Shown in pieces: positions 1 to 6,640 of a stretch of 6,642 bases of DNA. The stretch is from NCBI GenBank assembly GCA_944363385.1, contig CALVUB010000046.1:1-6642 (forward strand). The letters run 5' to 3'. Position 1 is the stretch's first letter. The number at the start of each line of letters is the position of its first letter. The notes under the pieces were generated by a model. It made no database searches. It was not told the origin of the DNA and was given only the letters and a program-made list of their open reading frames with translations. Position numbers and translations under genes: made by a program. The DNA is from an uncultured Clostridia bacterium. Its GTDB lineage: Bacteria > Bacillota > Clostridia > Christensenellales > UBA1242.

Positions 1-216
1 GCCGACAGAATACATTTTTTCTTCAAAATCAACAGCAAGTGGGAAGAAGTCTATGCCTGGCCTTGGCTCTTTTGACATGGTCACATTGACCATAACCACC
101 GTTTCGCCACATCTAACAAGGCAAGAACCATTTGCTTGTTCACAAAGTCTGCCCGTTTCAAAAGAAACCTCTTTTCCCCCTATCTCAATTTTATAAATTT
201 TTGCATCATTTTTCAT
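1..216 (-). CDS. pnp: Polynucleotide phosphorylase, N-terminal fragment (72 codons; rest lies beyond the left edge)
   Basis: Translating the minus strand from the ATG at 216-214 gives an open frame that runs without a stop to base 1. It begins MKNDAKIYKIEIGGKEVSFE and contains ETGRLCEQANGS, VRCGETVVMVNVTMS and DFFPLAVDFEEKMYSVG, which are the hallmarks of the first RNase PH-like domain of PNPase. The family enzyme degrades RNA 3' to 5' with phosphate, releasing nucleoside diphosphates, as a trimer in the cytoplasm. About one tenth of the usual ~700 residues is visible, so the catalytic second core and the KH/S1 RNA-binding domains cannot be checked. AAAGGAG lies 7 nt upstream of the ATG, which fixes the start. 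The gene follows rpsO after a 60-bp gap holding a terminator-like hairpin, the common bacterial rpsO-pnp order. Confidence 0.95.
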   Translation of the reverse strand, partial: MKNDAKIYKIEIGGKEVSFETGRLCEQANGSCLVRCGETVVMVNVTMSKEPRPGIDFFPLAVDFEEKMYSVG

Positions 217-237
217 TTGAATTCTCCTTTAATTTTT

Positions 238-272
238 AAAAAAAGAGGGCGAAAAAACAATTTCCCCTCTCC
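238..272 (-). terminator. Hairpin with U-tract between rpsO and pnp (intrinsic terminator or attenuator)
   Basis: Read on the minus strand, AGAGGG (270-265) pairs with CCCTCT (249-244), flanked by two possible G-U pairs below. Above it, G264 pairs with C251 and AAA (263-261) with UUU (254-252), leaving a bulged G at 250. The stem is followed by a run of U (about 244-238). It starts 7 nt after the rpsO stop and ends about 20 nt before the pnp start, so it can end only part of the transcription if pnp has no promoter of its own. I see no convincing promoter inside the 60-bp gap. It could instead be a processing site for mRNA decay. Confidence 0.6.
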
Positions 273-276
273 TCTT

Positions 277-537
277 TTATTTAATATCACGAATGTTAAG
301 CTTTTTGATAAGCTCTCTGTAAGCGTTGATATCTTTGTTTTTAAGATACAACATAAAACCCTTTCTCTTACCAACCATTTGAAGAAGACCTCTTCTTGAG
401 TGGTTGTCTTTTGGGTTTTTCTTAAGGTGTTCGTTCAAGTGATTTATTCTTGCAGTCAACAGTGCAAGTTGAACTTGAGCTGAGCCTGTGTCATTTTCAG
501 AAAGTTTATAGCTATCGATAATTTCTTTCTTATCCAT
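277..537 (-). CDS. rpsO: 30S ribosomal protein S15
   Basis: The 86-residue protein carries the S15 signature along its length: [18 protein letters not shown] (residues 14-31), [20 protein letters not shown] (32-51) and [16 protein letters not shown], ending in [15 protein letters not shown]15 binds the central domain of 16S rRNA at the h20/h21/h22 junction early in 30S assembly and forms a bridge to the 50S subunit. The length fits the family (86-89 aa). I chose the ATG at 537-535 because GGGAGG lies 7 nt upstream. An in-frame ATG at 552-550 would add MGGKI and has its own AAGGAG at 10 nt, so a 91-aa product cannot be excluded. It has its own promoter and leader, and pnp follows. Confidence 0.96.
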   Translation of the reverse strand: MDKKEIIDSYKLSENDTGSAQVQLALLTARINHLNEHLKKNPKDNHSRRGLLQMVGKRKGFMLYLKNKDINAYRELIKKLNIRDIK

Positions 538-624
538 GATTTTTCCTCCCATTCAAATTTTTCTCCTTAAATCGAAGTTAAGCGTCAGAAGGTCTCGTCA
601 TAACTGCGACTTAGGTCATCGACT
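538..624 (-). promoter_or_regulatory. Structured 5' leader of rpsO, candidate S15 autoregulatory RNA
   Basis: From the predicted start near 624, about 87 nt precede the S15 ATG. A closing helix forms between AGUCGA (624-619) and UCGAUU (575-570), including one G-U pair. Inside it, UAAG-CG-CAG (613-604, U609 unpaired) pairs with CUG-CG-CUUA (588-579, A585 unpaired), giving nine pairs and a 15-nt apical loop (603-589). The end of that loop, CCUU (592-589), is complementary to AAGG (568-565) just after the closing helix, which would make a pseudoknot covering the first Shine-Dalgarno sequence. It is known that S15 represses its own mRNA in several bacteria by binding unrelated leader folds. That this leader does so is inference from position and pairing done by eye. 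Confidence 0.5.
545..568 (-). promoter_or_regulatory. Two Shine-Dalgarno sequences in front of rpsO
   Basis: On the minus strand AAGGAG (568-563) is 10 nt before the ATG at 552, and GGGAGG (550-545) is 7 nt before the in-frame ATG at 537. The second has the better spacing and yields the S15 N-terminus MDKKEII. The first ATG overlaps the second Shine-Dalgarno sequence (ATGGGAGG), so a ribosome initiating at 552 would cover the site used for 537. Confidence 0.6.
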
Positions 625-631
625 GAGAAAG

Positions 632-660
632 ATTATATCATAAACCTTTGAAAAAGTAAA
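632..660 (-). promoter_or_regulatory. Sigma-A-type promoter of rpsO-pnp
   Basis: On the minus strand the -35 element TTTACT (660-655, four of six consensus bases) is separated by 17 bp from a perfect -10 element TATAAT (637-632). A TG one base upstream of the -10 makes it an extended -10 promoter. Transcription should start near A624. This is the best promoter in the window, as expected for a ribosomal protein gene, and it lies in the only long intergenic gap (553-724). The bases from 661 to 724 hold only AT-rich sequence and one weak inverted repeat. Confidence 0.8.
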
Positions 661-666
661 CTGTTT

Positions 667-690
667 TTTGAAATCTTTTCAAATTTTTTT
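667..690 (+). other. AT-rich inverted repeat followed by a T-run, hemZ-rpsO gap
   Basis: On the plus strand TTTGAAA (667-673) and TTTCAAA (677-683) form a 7-bp stem with a 3-base loop, followed by seven T (684-690). Only one G-C pair stabilises it, and the T-run lies on the correct side for plus-strand transcription, while all genes here run on the minus strand. On the minus strand it lacks a U-tract, so it is a poor terminator for hemZ. It may be chance in an AT-rich gap. Confidence 0.2.
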
Positions 691-724
691 ACTTTTCATA
701 TAGTTTTTAAACATAAAATAGACT

Positions 725-2134
725 TTATTTAAAAAACTTTCGCTTATCTTCAATAATCTTTTCAATTTTTTGACAATAATCTCGCAAAAACTTGTCGTTA
801 TGTTGTCTTTCAATTTTCTTTTCAATGTTGAAAACTCGTTTGCTCATCGCTCCTGCGCCAACACCAATAATCGTGTTGGTCTCTTCCATGCTGTCGATAT
901 TAAAAACGCACACATGTTCATCTCTAAAATAGCCCACATTTTCAAGGCCTTTAAGTTGATTTTTTTGTCTATAAAGATAATAAGGCTTATATCCATTTTC
1001 CACAAGAATATTCTCAGCAAGAGAAACCATTGCCTCCACATCTTTTTCGTTTAAAATTTCCTGTTGCCACCTAAGCTCTGCCCCATTTTTCACCGATAAG
1101 GTGTGAATGGTAATGTTATGAGGATAAAGTTCAAGCGCAGTTTGCATGGTCTTTTTAAAGGTAGCTTTTCTTTCGCCAGGAAGCCCAGCAATAAAATCCA
1201 TGTTGACCACAAAACCCTTCTCAAGCGCTTTTGAATACGCCTCAAACACTTGGCTGTTTGTCACCGCTCTGCCAATACGCTTAAGTGTTGCCTGACAGAA
1301 GGACTGTGGGTTTATTGAAATTCGACTAACACCATATTTTTTCATAAGTTCAAGCTTTTGTTCAGTGATAGTGTCTGCCCTTCCGCATTCAACTGTAAAC
1401 TCGTTTACTGCAAAGCTCACCATTTTAAGCAATCGTTCAAACCGCTTTTCATCAAGCACAGAAGGCGTGCCACCGCCAATATAGACCGTTCTTATTATAT
1501 AAGCCTTTTCGGCAACTATCTTTTTTACCTCATCAAATTCTTTTTCAAGGCAATCAAGATATTCATCAATTTCACTTTCTTTAAGGGTTGAAATTTGATG
1601 AGAAATAAAGGAACAATAAAGGCATCTTGTTGGGCAAAGCGGAATGTTTATGTAAAGGTCAACAAGATTGTCATTTCTAATTATGCATTTTTGGTTTTTG
1701 AGTATGTTTGCAACAAGTTTAGCCTTTTCGGCTGAAAGATAAAATTCTTTTTCAAGCGCCTCTGCCACCAAATATTCTTTTGTTTGACCCTTTTCTATCA
1801 TATCCCTTGCAAGTTTGGTAGGTCTTACCCCAGTAAGCGAGCCCCAAGGCAAGCTTGTCTTGAGCAGTTTGCTTAAAATTTGATAAAGATGATTTTTGAC
1901 CATTTTTTTAGTGATAGATTTTTTTTCAAGGTCACTTAGGTTTTCGTCAAGGTCATAACTGAAAGAAAAGCTTTGAATAAAACCATTATCACTATCTTTT
2001 ACAGTAAAATAATTCTGCACTTTGCCTGAAGTTTTTTGCGCATTATGTTCAATTTCAAGATTGTGCTGACCAAAAAGATTTGCAAGGTCAATAAGGTCAA
2101 GCTCAAGAGAAGGTTCATTTGTTTTTATCACCAT
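725..2134 (-). CDS. hemZ: HemZ-family radical SAM protein (putative oxygen-independent coproporphyrinogen dehydrogenase)
   Basis: This 469-aa protein belongs to the HemN/HemW/HemZ radical SAM group. The 4Fe-4S cluster motif CxxxCxxC is C167, C171 and C174 in IPLCPTRCLYCSF. It is followed by the SAM-binding GGGTPS (220-225), VECGRADTIT (248-257), RISINPQSF (271-279) and MDFIAGLPGE (312-321). The N-terminal region with LPWGSLTGVRPTKLARDMI (95-113) and the C-terminal YYLYRQKN (385-392) are features of HemZ rather than HemN or HemW. Family members are annotated as converting coproporphyrinogen III to protoporphyrinogen IX anaerobically, but activity is shown for few, so the substrate is uncertain. 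The start codon overlaps the end of rel by 7 bases, with AGGAG 6 nt upstream, so translation is probably coupled. The cluster motif reads YINIPLC where many relatives have a Phe before the first Cys. No clear terminator follows. Confidence 0.88.
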   Translation of the reverse strand: MVIKTNEPSLELDLIDLANLFGQHNLEIEHNAQKTSGKVQNYFTVKDSDNGFIQSFSFSYDLDENLSDLEKKSITKKMVKNHLYQILSKLLKTSLPWGSLTGVRPTKLARDMIEKGQTKEYLVAEALEKEFYLSAEKAKLVANILKNQKCIIRNDNLVDLYINIPLCPTRCLYCSFISHQISTLKESEIDEYLDCLEKEFDEVKKIVAEKAYIIRTVYIGGGTPSVLDEKRFERLLKMVSFAVNEFTVECGRADTITEQKLELMKKYGVSRISINPQSFCQATLKRIGRAVTNSQVFEAYSKALEKGFVVNMDFIAGLPGERKATFKKTMQTALELYPHNITIHTLSVKNGAELRWQQEILNEKDVEAMVSLAENILVENGYKPYYLYRQKNQLKGLENVGYFRDEHVCVFNIDSMEETNTIIGVGAGAMSKRVFNIEKKIERQHNDKFLRDYCQKIEKIIEDKRKFFK

Positions 2135-4233
2135 TTTTCGCTCCTATAGACCTCTGTAACATTTTTTATAGCTTTAATCGCGCTGATAACTTTGTTTAAT
2201 TCTTCTATATTTTTGACTTCAATTGAAATAAGGCAATCAAATTTATCGCCAACATCTTTTGCCTCAAAACCTCTGATTGGAAGCTTCATGTTTGTAATAA
2301 GAGTTGTTAGTTTTGCAATGTTATTTTCAGCTTTTTCAGCAATAACTTTGAGAGATGCCATAAATGATGTGTCATCTCGAGTTTGCCACTGCGCACTTAT
2401 AAGTCTTTCAGGCTCAAGATATTTGATGTTTGGACAGTTGTGCCTATGAATTGTCACCCCTTTACCGCGAGAAATATAGCCAATAATCTCATCGCCTTCA
2501 ATTGGCGAGCAACAACCAGCAAAACGCACTAAAAGTCCAGAGTCGCCGTCAATAAGCACGCCTTCTTTGTTCTTTTTAAGTTTGACTACATTATTTGTAA
2601 CCTTTTCTATTCTGTGGTCTTTATTATAAAGCGCAATAAGTCTTCCTACAACATGACCAACAGAAATTGACCCCGCACCAATTCCCGCATAAAGTTCATC
2701 TTCGTCTTCAAAGTTGTATTTAGCAAAAATATCTTTCAAATATTTATCTGTCAAAAGCTGAGAAGCTGAGAAGTTTTTGCTTTGAATTTGCTCGCTTAAA
2801 ACACTCTTTCCAATCTTGACATTCTCCTCTTTCATTTCAGTTTTGAAGAAGGCTCTTATTTTAGATTTGGTGCTGGTGCATCTTACCATATTAAGCCAAT
2901 CTCGAGATGGGCCTTTTGACTGAGTTGAAGTGATAATCTCAACAATATCACCATTTGCAAGAGGTGTGCCTATCGGTTTCATCTTTTGATTTATTCTTGC
3001 ACCTACACAGCTGTTTCCTATGTCAGAATGTATGGCATAAGCAAAGTCAATCGCGGTTGCCCCTTCTGGGAACTCAAGCACTCTGCCCTTTGGCGTTTGC
3101 ACGAAGATAACTCCGTCATAAAGGTCGCTTTTCAGTGTTTCTATAAACTGTTCATTTGACATATTTTTTGCGTTTTCAATGGTCTCTCTAAACCAAGTCA
3201 TACGGCTGTCAAGTTCATTTTTCTTGCTCTTTTTTTCTTTATAAAGCCAGTGGGCACACACCCCGCCATACTCACTTTCTCTATGCATTTGATAGGTTCT
3301 GATTTGAATTTCCATTGGGTGCTGATTTTCAACAATAATTGTAGTGTGCAGAGACTTATAGCCATTTGGTTTTGGATTTGCAATATAGTCCTTCACCCTT
3401 CCAGCCATTGGTTTATAAATTCCGTGAATTCTTCCAAGCACCGCATAACACTCTTCCACAGTGCCAACAATAACGCGCATTGCAATGATGTCGTAAATTT
3501 GATTGAGTCTAAGGTTTTTGCTGTGAAGTTTGTTATAAATAGAAGAGATATGTTTCTGCCTTGAAACAATTTCGCCTTTAATATTAAGCTCATTTAAAAT
3601 CTTTTGAATTTTTTGTTTGGTCAAGGCAAGTTGTTTTTCGTTTTCTTCATACTTACTAGAAACTGCCTGTTTTAGTCTTTCATATTCTTGGCTGTCTAAA
3701 AGTCTAAGCACATTGTCGGCAAGGTCTTGTTTTAAACTGTCAAAACCAAGTCTTTCAGCAAGAGGAACATGAATTTCTTTCACCTGCTCAACAAAATGTT
3801 TTTGTTTTTCATCAAGTGGAAGAGAGAGAACTGAAATATCATAGTATATGCCAGCAAGTTTTATAAACACCACTCGCATGTCTTTGCTCATGGCAATAAA
3901 CATTCTTTTTATGTCTTCAATCTCTTCGCTAAGAGTCAATTGGTTGATATCTTTGATGACTTTGTAGGCTTCTATCATCTCTTTACAATCATCATTTAAC
4001 TTATCTTCAATTTGGTTTGCTTTTTCTTCGTTAACTTTAAAAAGTTGATATGTCAAAAATGCTATCACAGAGTTTTTGTCAAGTTTCATATTCAAAATCA
4101 TATCTGTAACAACTTTGGTTCTGTCCAGGTTCATCTCTTCGCTCAAAATTTCACTTATCAAACTTTTATCTGCTTGAGTAAGTTTCATTTGGCTTGAGAT
4201 ATTTTCTTTTATCTGGTCAATAATTTCTATCAT
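2128..4233 (-). CDS. rel: Long RelA/SpoT homologue: (p)ppGpp synthetase with degenerate HD hydrolase domain
   Basis: The 701-aa protein has the full long-RSH layout: an HD-like region (about 20-180), synthetase (about 220-335), TGS (373-435), helical region, cysteine zinc-finger domain with GCCSPIEGDEIIGYISRGKG (573-592) and HRHNC (596-600), and ACT (about 625-701). It transfers pyrophosphate from ATP to GDP/GTP on starved ribosomes to make the stringent-response alarmone. The synthetase looks active: IYDIIAMRVI with D248, GRVKDYIA (278-285), Y292 in KPNGYKSLHTT, and E308 in MEIQIRT. The HD domain does not: the usual LLHDVVEDT reads FLTYQLFKV (59-67) and the usual KLADRLHN reads KLAGIYYD (125-132), so the metal ligands are gone. 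The start overlaps the recJ stop as ATGA, with AAAGGAG 7 nt upstream, which argues for translational coupling. Family assignment is secure; loss of hydrolysis is inferred from the missing residues. Confidence 0.95.
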   Translation of the reverse strand: MIEIIDQIKENISSQMKLTQADKSLISEILSEEMNLDRTKVVTDMILNMKLDKNSVIAFLTYQLFKVNEEKANQIEDKLNDDCKEMIEAYKVIKDINQLTLSEEIEDIKRMFIAMSKDMRVVFIKLAGIYYDISVLSLPLDEKQKHFVEQVKEIHVPLAERLGFDSLKQDLADNVLRLLDSQEYERLKQAVSSKYEENEKQLALTKQKIQKILNELNIKGEIVSRQKHISSIYNKLHSKNLRLNQIYDIIAMRVIVGTVEECYAVLGRIHGIYKPMAGRVKDYIANPKPNGYKSLHTTIIVENQHPMEIQIRTYQMHRESEYGGVCAHWLYKEKKSKKNELDSRMTWFRETIENAKNMSNEQFIETLKSDLYDGVIFVQTPKGRVLEFPEGATAIDFAYAIHSDIGNSCVGARINQKMKPIGTPLANGDIVEIITSTQSKGPSRDWLNMVRCTSTKSKIRAFFKTEMKEENVKIGKSVLSEQIQSKNFSASQLLTDKYLKDIFAKYNFEDEDELYAGIGAGSISVGHVVGRLIALYNKDHRIEKVTNNVVKLKKNKEGVLIDGDSGLLVRFAGCCSPIEGDEIIGYISRGKGVTIHRHNCPNIKYLEPERLISAQWQTRDDTSFMASLKVIAEKAENNIAKLTTLITNMKLPIRGFEAKDVGDKFDCLISIEVKNIEELNKVISAIKAIKNVTEVYRSEKW

Positions 4234-6593
4234 ACTCCTTCTCCTTTAAAAGCTTTTTTAAGTGCCCAAAGTTTGTTATATATCTTTGACTGTTGCAAAT
4301 CTTTTTTTGTTTTTCTGTCAAGATAGATAGTCACTAAGTCATTTTCTGTTATTTTGATAAGTCCAAGTTCATTAAACACTAAAAGTGCGCCATAAAAATT
4401 TTGAAAGGAAATGTCTTGAAGTGCATTGATGCCGTCGTAAAGCTGGAAGACATTGTAAACTGCCTTGCCTGCCTTGACAGATAACGCTTTATAAATTCTA
4501 CCAAATTCCTCTCTTGACAAATCTATGCCAACAAAATGTTTAAAAGAACTTTGTTTTTCAAAAGGAATATAAATATCTGCCTTTGAAATTTTATTGAGCG
4601 CTGAAATAAACTTGGTGTCAAGCACTGGTGAAAGAAACACTATCTTTGTAAAATTTTTTGCCCAAGAAATGCCTTTAGGTGACAAAAGAAGGCTGTTGTA
4701 ACCTATCTCTCTGTCGCTGTAAATGTTAAAGTTGTAAATGCCTTGAGTGTTATAATTTTTGGCAAAATCGACATAATCAAAACATGAATATGTGACAAAT
4801 GCCGTTCCAAAAATTGTGGTTGTAGTTTTGCTTACAAACTCTAAAAGCTCTTTTTGCGGATAAAGTTTAAACTGCGCTTCACCTTTTCCGTCAATAACAA
4901 GCTGGTTAAGCTCAATGGCGTTAAGTTTTTTGTATGCATCTTCAACGATAAAACTTCCGCCGTCAAAACTATCAACAAGCGCTTTTATTCCACCACCTTG
5001 AAACTCGAATATAAAAGATTTAGTTCTAGCAAAAGTCATCTTGTTAAAGTTGGTTAAAAAATTAAAATAAGTCAATGTAAACAAACCGATTTTGATATTT
5101 GCATGCTGAGGAAATTTGCGCATAGGACAAATTTCAATCTCATTTGCTGAAATTTTAAACTTTGGTCTTGGATTATCACAGCCAAAAGGTTCGAGGGCAG
5201 AGAGCGCCTTGACAAACTCAGGCGTAATCTCTTCGGCAGTAATTTCTTGGTCATAATATTTTATTGGCATAAACACTTCGTCATTTATTTGGTTTAAAGC
5301 AAAAGAATTTATTTTTTGAACAAACTCTTCATACTTTTCTCTCTTCAAACTTAAGCCCGCTGCCATTGAATGCCCACCAAAAGTGATTAAAATATCTTTA
5401 AGCGATGAAAGAAGCTGGTGAATATTGATATCGTCAATGCTTCTGCCAGAGCCACTAAGCATGTCGCCTTCTTGAGCAAACAAAAACACAGGCTTATGAT
5501 ATTTTTCGACAAGCCTTGAACACACAATGCCCAGCACGCCTTTATCCCAAACTTTTGAGGCAAGACAAATTACTCTCTGTGGCAACAAATCCACCTTTGC
5601 AAGCGCCCTTTCACAATCTTGATAGATTTTATTGCAAAGCTCTTGCCTTTTTGTATTGTGATTTTTGATTTTTTCTATAATTTTGACAATCTTGACAGGG
5701 TCAGTCTCCAAATAAAGTTTGAGCGCATCGACAGCATCTCCCATTCTTCCTGGAGCATTAAGTTTTGGGCAAATTTTAAAAGATATATCGGTTGAGTTTG
5801 GTTTGAAAAGCGAAATATCATATTCTTTAAACATCATCTTTAAGCCGATTGGCAGATATCTTTCGCAAAGTTTAAGCCCTTTTGTAACGATTGTTCGGTT
5901 TTCATCTAAAAGTGGCACAATGTCAGCAATGGTTGCAATGGCTGCAATTGGCAAAAATTGTTCTGCCTCTTCTCGCCCAAGCAGTGCCTCGGCAAATTTG
6001 TAAGCCACACCAGTTCCACAAAGTCCTTTAAAGCTGTATTCTTGATTTGCAAGCTTTGGATTGACGCAAATGGTGTCTGGCAAAATTTCTGGAATTTCGT
6101 GATGATCGGTTACGCATATATCAATACCTTTGTTTTTGGCATATTCCACCTCTTGATAGCAAGAAATGCCACAATCGACTGTGATGATAAGGTTTGGCTG
6201 AAATTTGTCATAAATCTTGTCAATAACCTCATTTGTAAGTCCATAGCCGTCAACATATCTGTTTGGCAAATAATAGTTTGCTTTTATTCCAAAAATTTTA
6301 AGAGCCTTAAGCATTATTGCTGTCGCGCTTACACCATCAACATCATAATCTCCAAAGATAAGCACACTATCGCCAAGCTGTTTTGCAAGAAAAACCCTGT
6401 CCAACAGCTCTTGCATCCCTTTAAGAGAAAAAGGATTGTGGAAAATGGTTGGAGACAAAAACTCTAAAATACCTTCTTTGCTGGCAATTCCTCTTGATAA
6501 AAGCAGTTCAACAACTCGCCTGTTGAGGCCAAGTTCATTTGTAAAATAATCAATTTTGTCAGCATATTTGTTAAAAAACTTTCTAAATATCAT
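4230..6593 (-). CDS. recJ: Single-stranded-DNA-specific 5'-3' exonuclease RecJ
   Basis: This 787-aa protein matches the length of Firmicutes RecJ. The DHH phosphoesterase motifs are complete: LIFGDYDVDGVSATA (78-92), ITVDCGIS (137-144), VTDHHEIPE (161-169), and GLCGTGVAYKFAEAL (190-204) with IADIVPLLDENR (222-233). NAPGRMGDA (279-287), SGSGRS (380-385) and the DHHA1 motif GGHSMAAGL (406-414) follow. The region from about 445 on fits the OB-fold and the less conserved C-terminal part. RecJ uses divalent metal ions to degrade 5'-ended single strands in RecFOR recombination, mismatch and base excision repair. The ATG at 6593 gives a family-like N-terminus but has only a weak GAAAG upstream, so the start is less certain than the frame. 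It is the first gene of the recJ-rel-hemZ operon and its stop overlaps the rel start by 4 bases. Confidence 0.96.
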   Translation of the reverse strand: MIFRKFFNKYADKIDYFTNELGLNRRVVELLLSRGIASKEGILEFLSPTIFHNPFSLKGMQELLDRVFLAKQLGDSVLIFGDYDVDGVSATAIMLKALKIFGIKANYYLPNRYVDGYGLTNEVIDKIYDKFQPNLIITVDCGISCYQEVEYAKNKGIDICVTDHHEIPEILPDTICVNPKLANQEYSFKGLCGTGVAYKFAEALLGREEAEQFLPIAAIATIADIVPLLDENRTIVTKGLKLCERYLPIGLKMMFKEYDISLFKPNSTDISFKICPKLNAPGRMGDAVDALKLYLETDPVKIVKIIEKIKNHNTKRQELCNKIYQDCERALAKVDLLPQRVICLASKVWDKGVLGIVCSRLVEKYHKPVFLFAQEGDMLSGSGRSIDDINIHQLLSSLKDILITFGGHSMAAGLSLKREKYEEFVQKINSFALNQINDEVFMPIKYYDQEITAEEITPEFVKALSALEPFGCDNPRPKFKISANEIEICPMRKFPQHANIKIGLFTLTYFNFLTNFNKMTFARTKSFIFEFQGGGIKALVDSFDGGSFIVEDAYKKLNAIELNQLVIDGKGEAQFKLYPQKELLEFVSKTTTTIFGTAFVTYSCFDYVDFAKNYNTQGIYNFNIYSDREIGYNSLLLSPKGISWAKNFTKIVFLSPVLDTKFISALNKISKADIYIPFEKQSSFKHFVGIDLSREEFGRIYKALSVKAGKAVYNVFQLYDGINALQDISFQNFYGALLVFNELGLIKITENDLVTIYLDRKTKKDLQQSKIYNKLWALKKAFKGEGV

Positions 6594-6611
6594 AGTAATC
6601 TTTCATAAATT

Positions 6612-6640
6612 ATTATAAATAAAAAAATAAGATAAGGCAA
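6612..6640 (-). promoter_or_regulatory. Probable sigma-A-type promoter of the recJ-rel-hemZ operon
   Basis: On the minus strand TTGCCT (6640-6635, four of six consensus bases) and a perfect TATAAT (6617-6612) are 17 bp apart. Predicted initiation near 6605 would leave only about 12 nt before the recJ ATG at 6593. Because the region is very AT-rich, a TATAAT can arise by chance, and what lies upstream of base 6642 is not visible. Confidence 0.45.

Noticed and set aside
136..399. Open frame of 87 codons on the plus strand across pnp, the hairpin and rpsO
   Set aside because: It is antisense to two conserved genes and spans their intergenic hairpin, and its product resembles no known protein; a reverse-strand shadow is the simplest explanation.
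601..660. T-box or metabolite riboswitch in the rpsO leader
   Set aside because: No T-box TGGNACC-type sequence, specifier loop or terminator/antiterminator pair is visible, and the gene is ribosomal, so S15 feedback is the more likely regulation.
667..690. Inverted repeat and T-run as a terminator of a plus-strand transcript
   Set aside because: No plus-strand gene precedes it, and the stem holds only one G-C pair, so it is listed only as a low-confidence sequence feature.
5958..6467. Open frame of 169 codons on the plus strand
   Set aside because: It lies entirely antisense to the well-supported DHH domain of recJ, has no ribosome binding site I could see and gives a low-complexity, Phe/Ile/Lys-rich sequence with no family features.
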